The position numbers and the translations under genes are program-made. The notes under the pieces are model-generated. The model saw nothing but the letters and a program-made list of their open reading frames with translations, ran no database searches and was not told the origin of the DNA. Source: Podospora comata (taxonomy: Eukaryota; Ascomycota; Sordariomycetes; Sordariales; Podosporaceae). From it: DNA of 64,000 nucleotides. Shown here one piece after another: positions 19,426 through 29,983 of the stretch; position 1 is the stretch's first letter, and each line of letters starts with the position of its first letter. The stretch lies in contig CP071499.1 in NCBI GenBank assembly GCA_017354895.1, forward strand, positions 558,001 through 622,000. The letters run 5' to 3'.

Positions 19426-20087
19426 CACCCGGTACAGGCAAAACTTTTACCGCCGAGGCAGTGGCTGAGATTACGGAAAAGCCGCTGTACCGCGTGACAT
19501 GCGGCGATATCGGGACAAGCCCAGAAAACGTTGAGCAATATCTCGAGTCTGTCCTTTACCTTGGCCAGATGTGGGGCTGCGTCGTCCTACTCGATGAAGC
19601 AGAGGTGTTCCTGGAGCAGCGTGGACTGGCAGATCTCAACCGTAACGCACTGGTTTCGGTCTTTCTCCGGGTTTTGGAGTACTACGACGGCATTCTCATA
19701 TTGACGTCCAACAGAGTGGGAACTTTTGACGAGGCATTCAAAAGTCGAATCCAGCTGTCAATTCACTATGGCAACCTCAACATACCGCAGCGGAGGAAGA
19801 TTTGGCGAAACTTTTTGACCCGCCTGAAGGAGATCGACGCCGAGAGTATTGACTCTGAAGACATTTACGACAGTCTGGATGAGTTTGCTAAGATGGACCT
19901 GAACGGCCGTGCTATCCGGAATGCGATCACTACGGCAAGGCAGCTGGCAAAGCACAAGAACGAAGTGGTGAGCAGCTCGCATCTGCAGTATGTCATTGAG
20001 GTTGCTTCGAGGTTTGATGATTACATCAAGAATGTCCGGGAGGGAATGTCGGATGAAGACTTTGCGAGAGACGGGGGTTATCGTTGA
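19422..20087 (+). pseudogene. AAA ATPase C-terminal fragment starting at Walker A
   Basis: The frame starts at the P-loop (LAPGTGKTFTAEAVAE) and runs through Walker B (CVVLLDEAEVFLEQR), sensor 1 (ILILTSNRVGTFDEAF, with arginine finger context FKSRIQLSIHY) and the C-terminal helical lid (MDLNGRAIRNAITTARQLAK) to a stop at 20087. This is the C-terminal ATPase half of the common fungal AAA proteins whose N-terminal half carries a DUF7025-like domain. That N-terminal half is absent; upstream is the opposing NACHT fragment. An ATG at 19461 could start a product lacking the P-loop. Confidence 0.8.
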
Positions 20088-20192
20088 TTGTTCACCCTAT
20101 TGGATACTTGATTGAAATGGCGATGTTCTTTATTCCATATATGCAGGATGATCTGGACAAGCGTACATGAGTTCCTCACTTTAACGACTCTA

Positions 20193-21495
20193 TCACCTAT
20201 CCACATTCTCCACAGTGGTGATTCCAGGCTGCTTGTTCGTTGTGCCATAGTCGACCGCCGCATCGGGGTTGGGTACAAGGGCATTCGCACTAGGCGTCGC
20301 CTCAGGTGCTGGGAGCGCACTGACCGTCCGGTCCATTCTCCTCCTCCATGGACGATAAACCAACACTGAGCCAATACCCACAACAAGGAAAAGACCGCAA
20401 ATGCTGGCGCCAATAATCTCGTAGTGGTCACCAATGGCGCCAACACCATCCCAGAAGCTTCCATCTGGTTCAGCAACATGGTCAATCAAGGACAGCCACT
20501 GGATCACACCAATGAAGGCCGAGACAAAGACAGTGATGCTGGTGAGTACAATGGAGTAGTAGAGAATGGCGACAATGTCTCTGGAAAAGGCCTTGTTGGT
20601 GTATAGGGCCATCATGAGAGCGCCATCGGTAGTGTCAACCATGCACATGCCGGCTAAGACAACAGCGAGTCAGTGAAGTCCCTTAAACTTTGGATATTGC
20701 CTTCATACCTGTGAACAAAAGAGGAAAGATCAAAATAACCCAAATGCTCGTCCCCTGGGCAGCCTGAATGCTGGCAATTCCGAGAATGGCAATCTCGGAA
20801 CTGGTATCAAAGCCAAGCCCAAAGAGCATTCCCAAAGGCAGCATCTTCCATGGTCTGTCAACAGCCTTGAACACACCCCTGAAGACATTCGACAAGAACC
20901 CCATCCCCTCAAGCCCCATCTGGTCGCCAATGGGATCAGCGTTGGCCTCCGCATCCGAGTCATAGTCCGGAGCCAACCTCGCCGCTCTCTGTTCAGCGAG
21001 GACTTGCTTCAGCCTTTGAACCAAACGGTAAAGAATCCACCCGTTGGCAATGCACAGAATCAACAGGAACGTCCCGGACACACTCGTCCCGATGATACCA
21101 CCGATGCGCTCAAAGTCATCGAATTTGTCTCTGACAGCACCGGCTGTGGCCGCGAGGGCGATGCAAGTGACAATGACAATCGTTGAGTGCCCCAAGCTGA
21201 AAAACGTTCCCACGGCGACAGGGCGTTGACCAGAGGCGATCAGCCTCCGGGTCATGAGGTCAATGGCGCTGATGTGATCCGCATCGAGGGCATGACGAAG
21301 ACCGAGGGTGTAGGATAAAACAGCCGGCGAGATTAGCTTAGGGAAGTAGTGCAAGACAACGGCTACACCAGCCCAGACCAACAGGTTGATGACCACGAGG
21401 ATGCTGATGAGTCGGATGGCAGGGAAGGGGATGGCTTTGAGGGGTCCCTTCTCGTAGACGAGCCGGGGCGAGAAGGAAGGCCAGGATATCGGCAT
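20193..21495 (-). CDS. High-affinity nickel/cobalt transporter (NiCoT)
   Basis: Exons complement 20709-21495 and 20193-20653 (55-bp intron, GTATGA...CTTAG), 415 aa. Carries the NiCoT signature RHALDADHISAID in the second transmembrane segment, with metal-binding His and Asp. Further family blocks are LGHSTIVIVT and LGFDTSSEIAILG, and MCMVDTTDGALM, whose region is split by the intron. About eight hydrophobic segments flank an acidic cytoplasmic loop (YDSDAEANADP), as in eukaryotic members. Plasma-membrane uptake of Ni2+ (for urease) or Co2+ is expected from the family. No break seen. Confidence 0.93.
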
Positions 21496-22152
21496 CTTTG
21501 ATCGGACGGGTAGGTGCCGTGCACTTTTGGCGACGACAACGTAGGTAACTGAGAGGGGGCTATGGTATCGGGAAAAGAGAATAATGATGCATGGGAAAGT
21601 TTATGTTTTATGATGATTCATAGACTACCGACATCGCAGCCTCTCAAGAGTTCTCTCGTATTTTTCTCGCCGGAAGCTTTGCTAGCTTCCCCTCCTAAGA
21701 GCCGTTTCAAGGCATGGTGTTCTCCACCTGGCTGGGGAGGTACATAATCGATAAGCTAATACGCGGTATTGATTTGACAAGCGGTTGGTTTGCTATCAAT
21801 ATTTGTCATGGACGTTATTGGATGGGCTAGCTGTGCAGTGGTTATGGGACTTCGGAAGGAAGCGGTGGTGAGGGTGCGCTGAATGGCGGGGTGTTTTGCA
21901 CTTTTCGGCTGGCGGCTCGCATCGGCAGACGCCGGGTCCCCAGCTCGAGGCGGGGATGACAAGCCCAGCTCCACTGTCGGGTGAGTGGGGGGAGTCCGAT
22001 TTCTGGAGGGATCAAGGGTGCAACTTGGAAACTTTTTAGGGCCGGCAGTTGGTTTAAGTCCTGTTGACTACCTACTAGTATCAATTGCTATCCACAATTC
22101 TACCATTCATTTCCCGTTCTTCAACATTTATTATACCCCTTCTCAACACCCC

Positions 22153-23055
22153 CTACCGCGTCTTCGACACTTCCAGCGGACCGCCTGGCTTGCTGGCAGA
22201 TATCGCAATATACCGCCACCTCCCGAGCCCTCGATATGTCTCTACCGCAGCGATCGTGTTGATAAAGTGCCTCTCGAGTCCAAGCAGCCGAACGATCAAG
22301 TACGGGATGATTGCCAGCACAAAGAACAACCGTGTCATGGGCTTGACGTTCGGTGTGAGATCGTGGACGACGACATTCTCGAACCCCGCATCCTCGGCCA
22401 TCTTCTTGAACACACCGGGGTGTGATATATCATTTGTTGGCATGGCGGCATACTGGTTGATCTTGCGCATCGAGACTGCGATGTCCTCTGGGGAGTCGGC
22501 CATCAGATCATGGTCGTACTCGAATTGGGCCAGCCGGCCGCCTGGCCGGAGGATACGGTAGAACCCGGCGAGCACAGCTTTTGGGTCCGTGGCATGGACA
22601 AATGTTTCCATCATATAAACCCCGTCAAGCGACTCACCCGGCAGTGTCTCCAAGTGATGATAGTCCATTTTCCGGACTGTGACAGTGCCTTCAGGCAGCC
22701 CTGAACGACCAATGTTGCGCTTGGCCTTGGCGATGTGGTGATCAACGACATCGATACCTGAGATGCGCAAGCCATGCGCTTTTGCCATGTGCAATGCGAC
22801 ATGGCCCACGCCGCAGCCCGCATCAAGAACCTCGGCGCCGCGGGGCAGAGCCAGTAGCTCAGCCAGCTTGTCTTCCATTGCCCTCAGGGGCTTCGATAGC
22901 GGGAATGGCCAGTATGTATCATGTTTCCAGTACCCAAAATGGCGGGTGCCTCCAAGTAGCAGGCGATACCCAATGCGGGACTCCAGTGAGGAGTAGTAGG
23001 ATTGCAGGTCGGTGTTGGCGTTAACCAGCGGCGTGGTCTCGGAATCGGTCGCCAT
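22153..23055 (-). CDS. SAM-dependent methyltransferase, sterol-methyltransferase-like
   Basis: Single exon of 300 aa from ATG 23055 (MATDSETTPLVNA); no upstream in-frame ATG. The class I fold begins with motif I, VLDAGCGVGHVALHMA (about residues 75-90), followed by ISGIDVVDHHIAKAK, MDYHHL, the FVHATDP segment and a motif III-like RILRPGGRLAQFEYDHD. A hydrophobic stretch near the C-terminus (LFFVLAIIPYLIVRLLGL) suggests membrane association. The similarity type is UbiE/Erg6-like small-molecule C- or O-methyltransferases. The substrate is unknown and no biosynthetic partner lies next to it. Confidence 0.85.
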   Translation of the reverse strand: MATDSETTPLVNANTDLQSYYSSLESRIGYRLLLGGTRHFGYWKHDTYWPFPLSKPLRAMEDKLAELLALPRGAEVLDAGCGVGHVALHMAKAHGLRISGIDVVDHHIAKAKRNIGRSGLPEGTVTVRKMDYHHLETLPGESLDGVYMMETFVHATDPKAVLAGFYRILRPGGRLAQFEYDHDLMADSPEDIAVSMRKINQYAAMPTNDISHPGVFKKMAEDAGFENVVVHDLTPNVKPMTRLFFVLAIIPYLIVRLLGLERHFINTIAAVETYRGLGRWRYIAISASKPGGPLEVSKTR

Positions 23056-23601
23056 ATTTGATTCTATACCAGGCTTAGGGGACTTTGGGAATTTCGGGAC
23101 TCTGATGATGGATGTTGGCAAGAAAACAAACGGAAAAAATCACACAGTTGAAGTCACCAGGAAAAGAGGTGCTGCTGCTGCCAAGCTTTACCGGGCGCCG
23201 TCAAGGGACTACCAACTGCAACCAATCGTCGATCGTTTAACTTGTTGCGGATAAGCGCCTGGCCAAAAGACGCCGTGCATTTCTGAAAATAACTTTGGCA
23301 TAAATTGGCAGCTTCAGCGACCTTTGCCATTCTTTTGGTGCCTCAGCGCCTATCACAACCACACAAGAGAATCACCGCCGTATGCCACACTGAATCGAGG
23401 TGCATAGTGGTGTTCAGGATTCAATTGTGAAGTACTCCAACTGTTTCAGCAGCAATCCAGGCCGAACATGATCGGCAATAATGAGAACAAAATGGGGACG
23501 GGGCTTCACTGCCTTTTTGCCTTGATATCTCATCTTCCTTCACCACATCGTCGAATCGGTTGGATGTCGAAATAACCTGTATCTGACCTCGCAAAGGTGT
23601 C

Positions 23602-25389
23602 ATGGCCGAATACTCCATTTTGACAAACACCACGTACCTTTCCGAGCTTCGCTATGGTTGGATTCCATCAGGGCAGGATCGTGGGACTTTGGATATACTC
23701 TGGTCATGTCTGATTCACCGTGACGCTTTGTTGCTGGGTTGCAACCCATCCCAATGCCGGCTCTTCCAAAGACAAAGTCTACCACCCCTTTATTGATAGA
23801 GCCCACCTGACTATGGTGGGCTTGCTGGGTCCGGAGTTCTTGTTGGCTATTGCACTGGGACAGTTCTCGAGCGCAAGACGGAGCGTTAGAGTAGCCTTCT
23901 CATCATCGACCAATTTTCGTGTGAGACGCGAGACTGACGACACATGCAGAAATTCAGGACAGACGAGGTTACCAAAGGTGTGTAATGGAACCTTACATAC
24001 GCCTTTTTTACGGACATGGGAGGCATGTCTCTTACCAGTCCTGACTATCCGGGAGGGGTTTCCCATCAACGCAGAGCAGTTTCTTATCTCGTCAAGTACG
24101 GCCATGTCGACTTTCCAGATATAGAACTGATGAAAATTGGCGAGAGGAACGCTTCTGATAATCTGTCGCGGTATGTGGCTACTTTATCTGTTCACCGAGA
24201 AAAGCTAAATTTTACGGGTCCAGGTTCCTGACTTTGTGGCAAGCCATTTGGTTCTCGGTCATTGAGATGCAACGTATTGCGCATGGCCTCCCATGACAGC
24301 ACTCGAGCTTACCGCCCTGTCATATGTATACATCCTGGTGGGGTGCCAGATCTGCTGGTTCAAGAAGCCTTCCATCTCAGTCGCAACGCGCATCCAAACC
24401 AAAGACGATGTAAAGATTCAGCAGATTCGAATGTGGGCTAAGAGGCATGTATGTGTATAGATCTAACCATATAACGATGTTCGCTATCCCTTCCAACTTG
24501 CTAACACAGTTATTTCAGACCCATCATGATCTCCCTGAAGACCCCCAAGCATGGTACCGGACACCCGTGGATTTTATCAGTGGACCGCGATGGCAAATCG
24601 GCATCCACTGGGCATACTATACCCGGTGGTTGGAAATCCTCTGTGTTCCACTCTACAGTCGCCCCATCAAATCCAAGCTATGGGACCCCTTTCCGTCTGA
24701 CGAATGGCTGCCAGCCGAGAAGGGTCCAATACTTCTATTTTTCTCTTTTATACCCGTGGGATTCACAATCTGGTTCTTTGCCGGCTGGGAATTTTTTTTT
24801 TGCTACACCTATCGAGCAGATCCTTTGGAGGGTATGCGCCAGCTACCACGCCATATTCGGGGTGTATGGTTATACGTACTATTATACCGAAATATTCAAG
24901 TGGCACAAGGCGAAGACTGATTCTGACAAGCGCTGTCAGTATGTGGAAGCTTCGCCGTCAGAGACGGAAGAAGCGGTAGTCATGGGGGAGAAGACGGGCG
25001 ACCCTGTCAAGAACCTAACTCCTGCAACGGCTACGGATATCCCCACGGACAGCAAGGACAATACCAAAGCTGACAACAGCGACATTGAATCTCAGACACA
25101 GCCTGCCTCTGAGACGTCAAAGGATGGGTATCATGCACCTTACACGCTGCAATGGCTTCCTCCTATGACTTTCGCCGGGGTTCTTGGGTTCCTGGGGAAC
25201 AACTCGGCAAACAGAGACCCCCAAATGCGGCTTTCTTTACGCGTTCTCATTCCAGTGTCGGTCATCTGTGGGCTGTACATTCTATGTCGTTTGGCCATCT
25301 GGAGTGAGAATTCCATGGTTATGAGGGTCCAGCCTGCCGGGGTTTATGTAACTGTGAATCGATATATGCCATTTTGGGGTGATGGGTGA
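23602..25389 (+). pseudogene. Decayed multi-spanning fungal membrane-protein gene
   Basis: Pieces of one fungal integral-membrane family lie in order in different frames: YGWIPSGQDRGTLDILWSCL (23650-23715), TLCCWVATHPNAGSSKDKVY, FPINAEQ, YLVKYGHVDFPDIELMKIGE, FLTLWQAIWFSVIEMQRIAH, TALELTALSYVYILVGCQIC, PIEQILWRVCASYHAIFGVY and a C-terminal FAGVLGFLGNN/IPVSVICGLYILCRLAIW. Plausible introns are at about 24170-24225 and 24448-24519. Three single-base frame breaks are seen: an extra C near 23718, one base lost near 24082, and one extra T in a T10 run at 24792-24801. These proteins often neighbour HET/NLR genes. The family name is not recalled. Expression as one protein is not possible as written. 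Confidence 0.68.
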
Positions 25390-25582
25390 ATTGTCCATCG
25401 TATTTGTCTTTTTTAATTGTGGAACCATGACTGACCTGGCGTTTAGGAGTTCTTGAATATTGGGGGGTACTTTTGGTGCACATACAGGATCCTGGACAGG
25501 TCAAAATGATTGCATACGGTAGACATTTTTCTTGAAGATGCCTCAGACCCTACTTGATGAAAGGCCTGTATCAGGAGTTGCG

Positions 25583-27475
25583 CTATAGAATGGTTATTCG
25601 ACATTCTTGGGTGTCGCTGAAGAATGTCTTCAAAGTTCCATCGTGTCTAACCTCCAACAATCCAACTCTGGTGTAAGCATTCGGGGTGGACTGCACCTGT
25701 CGAAGGACTAGGGACTTAATGCTGATCCAAGTGTCCACACTATTATGACCCAAGGCCAAAATGTGATAGCATTTTTCTTCTTCTATTTCGGGATATTCGT
25801 GAGTTTCCGTTTCGATATCCGGGAGCAACTCGCCAAGGTACTGGTTGTTGCGATCTGGGCGGTTATCCGTCACCCGGGGCATTTTCTTGCTCCAAATGCT
25901 CTTGCAGTCCCAGTTCATGCTCGCTTTGACGGGTATCAAGAATCCCATCAGCGTAATGTGACCGGACTTAACTGGCCCAAAGCGATTCGTAGTCGAGGGT
26001 TCCGTCTCGCAGTCTACAATGCGGGCGTGGAACTCGAGGCGGTCCAAAATGAAATCCACTGCGCCGGTGATGGAAGCCCACGACCAGGTCGGGGCATAAT
26101 ACTCGGGATGCCTTTTGGAACTGATGAAGGGGATACTCGTTTCCATCTCGTGGCTTCTCATCCACAATAGTTGCCGAGGAAGACCCCGCCGCCATAAGCC
26201 AGCACAAAAGGTGTCATTTTCAGAAAGTTCCCACCCAGTAGCGATGCCCGATAGCGCGGGAAGGCGATCCGAGATGTACGTCAACTCGCGCTGTGTGTAT
26301 CCCAGCACCATACGACACCACACCTCGCTGTTTCCGTCCTGAGTGCGTGAGAGGTCATGCGCCAGTATGTTCACCGAAGGGGGAGAACACTCGCAAGCGT
26401 TGAAGGTCGCGCAACGCCACTGAAGCTCGTCTTGTGTGTAATACAAGATACGATTAGCCAGTTTCTCCTCCTGGTAGGTCCACGCACGCTTCTCAAGGGG
26501 CTGTCCTAAGCCCGTCATCCAGCCATGCACACTCTGTGCGGACCGCGTGATTCTGCGGCTGTCCTCGTAGCTCCTTCTAACTCGTCTTGCATAGGCAGTA
26601 CTTTTCCTCCCTCCCACGCCACTACACTCAATAGGCAGAACACCCTCCACGCTGGCGGCACGAGAGCCCAAAAAGCAACCTCCATCGCCATCGGTAGCAC
26701 CGCTCGCTGCAATAACAAAGAAAGCGCTGGCATACACCGTCGTCATTTTCGAGGCTTCGATAGCCCAGTCTTGGGCATCACCCTGGATGATACAGAGAGA
26801 GTCGATCCAAAGGTACCGTATACCTAGGCGGCGAGTGATGATAACGGCGTCTTGGAAGGTCTTGGTCAGCTTGATCCAGGGTATCTCGGTTTGGAACTGG
26901 CTGAGGTTATCGGCTGTCATTTTAATCGTCCTCGCAGCTTTCTCCGGTGAACCCCAGCAATGGCTGAGAGCGACATATCGTGCCGACTCGTTCTGTGGAA
27001 TATGAAGGCGAAGTCGAGGTGGCTGCTCCGCCACTCCTATATCGATGACTCGCGTGGGGAGCAGTTTGGGTTCGCCGTCAGCACATCTCTCATGTTCAGT
27101 GATGCAGTCGTTGATCCAACGCTCGGCCAACGCGAAACATTCATCCGAGGAAGAATCGATCGAGACTTCGGTAGACGGTCCGATCCAAGAGCATGAGGTA
27201 GGTGAATCGAGATGGCAGTAGATATCAAGCAGCTTGCGGCTGCCTTCGTGGTTGAGATAAATCACCTCCAATGGTGTCCCATCGTCCTGGAGCAAGTCTA
27301 CTCGGCCATCCTCTTGACTCAAATTTGGTATGGCATGCTCCAGTGCTTTCCAAAGCAATATGCATGAAGCGCAACCATCTTTGACAGAAGCAGTCAGATC
27401 TTCAATTTCGAAATATATTCTGTCGGTATCTGAGGCGTTGAGACCCCAGCACACTTCGCAGGTCGACTCAGACAT
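25583..27475 (-). CDS. HET-domain protein
   Basis: Single exon, 630 aa. The N-terminal Cys-rich segment (CEVCWGLNAS...CASCILLWKAL) is typical of HET proteins. The HET domain (PF06985) spans about residues 165-320 with its hallmark blocks RYVALSHCWG, LTKTFQDAVIITRRLGIRYL, WIDSLCIIQGDAQDW and YASAFFVIAASGA. Later blocks RAWTYQEEKLANRILYYT and YYAPTWSWASITGAV are also family-typical. HET domains act in heterokaryon incompatibility and regulated cell death; their TIR-like fold suggests nucleotide or NAD chemistry (known for the family, not visible here). Start ATG 27475 is well placed. No partner such as an NLR lies directly beside it. Confidence 0.93.
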   Translation of the reverse strand: MSESTCEVCWGLNASDTDRIYFEIEDLTASVKDGCASCILLWKALEHAIPNLSQEDGRVDLLQDDGTPLEVIYLNHEGSRKLLDIYCHLDSPTSCSWIGPSTEVSIDSSSDECFALAERWINDCITEHERCADGEPKLLPTRVIDIGVAEQPPRLRLHIPQNESARYVALSHCWGSPEKAARTIKMTADNLSQFQTEIPWIKLTKTFQDAVIITRRLGIRYLWIDSLCIIQGDAQDWAIEASKMTTVYASAFFVIAASGATDGDGGCFLGSRAASVEGVLPIECSGVGGRKSTAYARRVRRSYEDSRRITRSAQSVHGWMTGLGQPLEKRAWTYQEEKLANRILYYTQDELQWRCATFNACECSPPSVNILAHDLSRTQDGNSEVWCRMVLGYTQRELTYISDRLPALSGIATGWELSENDTFCAGLWRRGLPRQLLWMRSHEMETSIPFISSKRHPEYYAPTWSWASITGAVDFILDRLEFHARIVDCETEPSTTNRFGPVKSGHITLMGFLIPVKASMNWDCKSIWSKKMPRVTDNRPDRNNQYLGELLPDIETETHEYPEIEEEKCYHILALGHNSVDTWISIKSLVLRQVQSTPNAYTRVGLLEVRHDGTLKTFFSDTQECRITIL

Positions 27476-28231
27476 AATCGGGGGAAGGCGTTGAGTTACC
27501 TAGGGTGTAATTCCTGAGGCATTATTACCTTAAGCTAGTTCAGGCGAGGTCAGGCACATCTGAGAGCCAGATCACGTGCGGTGGTCCACAGGATATTCTC
27601 TTCCACCCACCCACTGACCTGACAGCCCTCGATATTCTCAGCAACAGCAGCCCCAATTCCAAAGTCGACGAGCGCGCAACATTCAGAAAGACGACACAAG
27701 TCGGATATCCTGCACCTCACACGTTGCAGTGGCTTCCTTTCAGGACTTTGGACGATACGACATGCATTTCCTCTACCATGGCTCCAGGCTAGGCCTGCTT
27801 TGTGGAACAACCTCAGAGATGAGGTCGGAAGGTCGCTTAGATAAAGATCTATCCGACTTGGTTCATTCGTAACTCTACTCACCAATAACCGGCAAATCAC
27901 ATCTCCACAGCCCTACCCAGCCGCGCCTCTCATATTCAATCTACATCTGCCTGAATATCCCCACCTATGATTTCGCGTCAAAGATTCCCCGAGGGTGGGA
28001 ACTCACTTAAGCTCCCAGTTTGCCAAGAATATCTATTGTTTTTCGGATGCCGGCAAGTGTTGTTATAGGATTTCATCTATCTCTACTCTATTACTGACCG
28101 AGCTGCAGTTAACTCATGGCTTTGTCAACATGGCCGGTTCCTTCTTTAAGATGAGATTTTCCCTTTGTTTGATGGACTTACCATAGCTCGTTTTTCAACC
28201 CGTTCCCGTATCGACACCTGAAGCCTCGACA
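27476..28231. other. Intergenic between HET and DUF1996 genes
   Basis: No gene supported. An open frame at 27550-27900 (minus) has no recognisable motif. Confidence 0.5.
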
Positions 28232-29389
28232 ATGAAGTCCCTCTTCCTAGCCCTTCCGGGCCTGGCCCACGCGGCTCTTCGTTTCGGTTGCTCGACACTG
28301 ACTATCGAGCGTCTCGACCCAGTTGTTGAGCCTGGGAATAACCCCTCTGCTCATGTTCACCAAGTCGTTGGTGGAAACGCGTTCAACGCTACTGTTGACA
28401 CCTCGGTAGATGTTGGAAACCGCGCGACCTGCACCACCTGCATCTTTTCCGAAGACAAATCCAACTACTGGACCGCCACACTGTATTTCCGTGCCCGAAA
28501 TGGATCATACCATAAGGTGCCCCAGTACCCCAACGCTGTCTTCCACGACGGACAAGTCGGTGGCATGACCATCTACTACACACAACAGGACTTCTGGGAC
28601 AATGGAAACCAAAAGATCACGAGCTTCCCTCCTGGTTTCAGGATGACTGTTGGCAGCCCTACCACCGAGACTCGGGAGCAAGCCCAGCAGTACAAGGGGC
28701 TGAGGTACACCTGTCTGCAAGACATTCTCACTCGTGGTAGTGAGACATATGACTTCCCCAAGCAGCCTTGCCCCGCTGGAATTATGGCCATTCATCACTT
28801 TCCCGCGTAGGTTCTTTCTGATGCATTGCAATGTTTGCAGTGACACTAACTGACATCATCTGTGTTCAGTTGTTGGGATGGTAAGAACCTGGACTCACCC
28901 GATCACCAATCCCACATGTTCCTCACCGGTCACGGCGGGTTCCGAGTTGCCGACCCTTGCCCGGCTTCCCACCCCGTCCGCATGCCCCAAGTTGCGTATG
29001 AGACCATGTGGGACACCTCTGTGTTCAACGACAAGGACCTTTGGCCTGAGGATGGTTCGCAGCCGTTTATCTGGTCGACTGGTGATACAAAGGGGTACTC
29101 CACCCACGCTGACTACTTGTTTGGCTGGGAGGGTGACTCGCTGCAGAGGGCCATGGATTCCAACTGCTTCTTCCAACGGTGCTCGCTGGGCAAGTATCCA
29201 GAGGGTGTGCTCAAAGTCCAGACACCCGAGGAGCAGAATGCTTGCAAGATTGAAACGACGGTCAAAGAGCCGGTGGATGGCTGTAAGTTTGCCCCTCTCC
29301 AATCTTTGTTTGAGGCCAAAAGCTGATATACAACTTCAACAGGGCTTGACTACCTTCCTGGCAAGCCGGAGACTGCTCTGCGTCGCTAA
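28232..29389 (+). CDS. DUF1996 secreted protein, copy 1
   Basis: Exons 28232-28806, 28870-29282 and 29343-29389, 344 aa; phases close. A short signal peptide (MKSLFLALPGLAHAA) is followed by the DUF1996 domain (PF09362): LRFGCSTLTIERLDPVVEPG, HVHQVVGGNAF, CTTCIFSEDKSNYWTATLYF, CWDGKNLDSPDHQSHMF, CPASHPVRMPQVAYE and HADYLFGWEGDSLQRAMDSNC, ending DGWLDYLPGK. Function uncharacterised; the family is extracellular and rich in conserved Cys, His and Trp. Tandem paralogue at 29984. Confidence 0.92.
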
Positions 29390-29983
29390 GAGAGGATGCT
29401 TCCATGGTGGCCACTAGACTGTAGCGCTGGAAGATGGAACCACAGGGTTGGAGAGGGTTGCACTTCAGGAAGTAGATCCGGCATCAAGACATACATATAC
29501 AAGAACCATTTGTCAGATTTACCAAATCACGATGAAAAGATGCGCTGCTCTGAAGCTTGTCTTCCTCTTTTGGTTACCATACTCCCACCTTTCCTTTCTG
29601 CTTTTATCCAGCACACAATCCACATCCTAGGCCCGGATGCTCTGCCGAAGACACTGCCATTCTCAACCGGTAACCGACATCCTTCCCAGCTCTAGACAAC
29701 CGGCAAAACTCTTGGCGCGCGGGTGGGATATTGACCATGCTAAACCTCATAGGCCAGAATGGACGATCAGGATGCAGAAATATTGCCAGCACTCTACACT
29801 CATCTCGTGGAAATAGTTACACAGGGGAGGACGTGTTATTGCCACGGGCGCTCTGGACCGCAATCCTGCACAGCACAATGGAAAGATAACACACGGGTTT
29901 GAGGCAGCCACGATCATCGGTTTTCCATTCTTCTTCCCATCATCCATCCCCTCATCCACAGGCAGTCCCTTGGTCAGGCCAAG

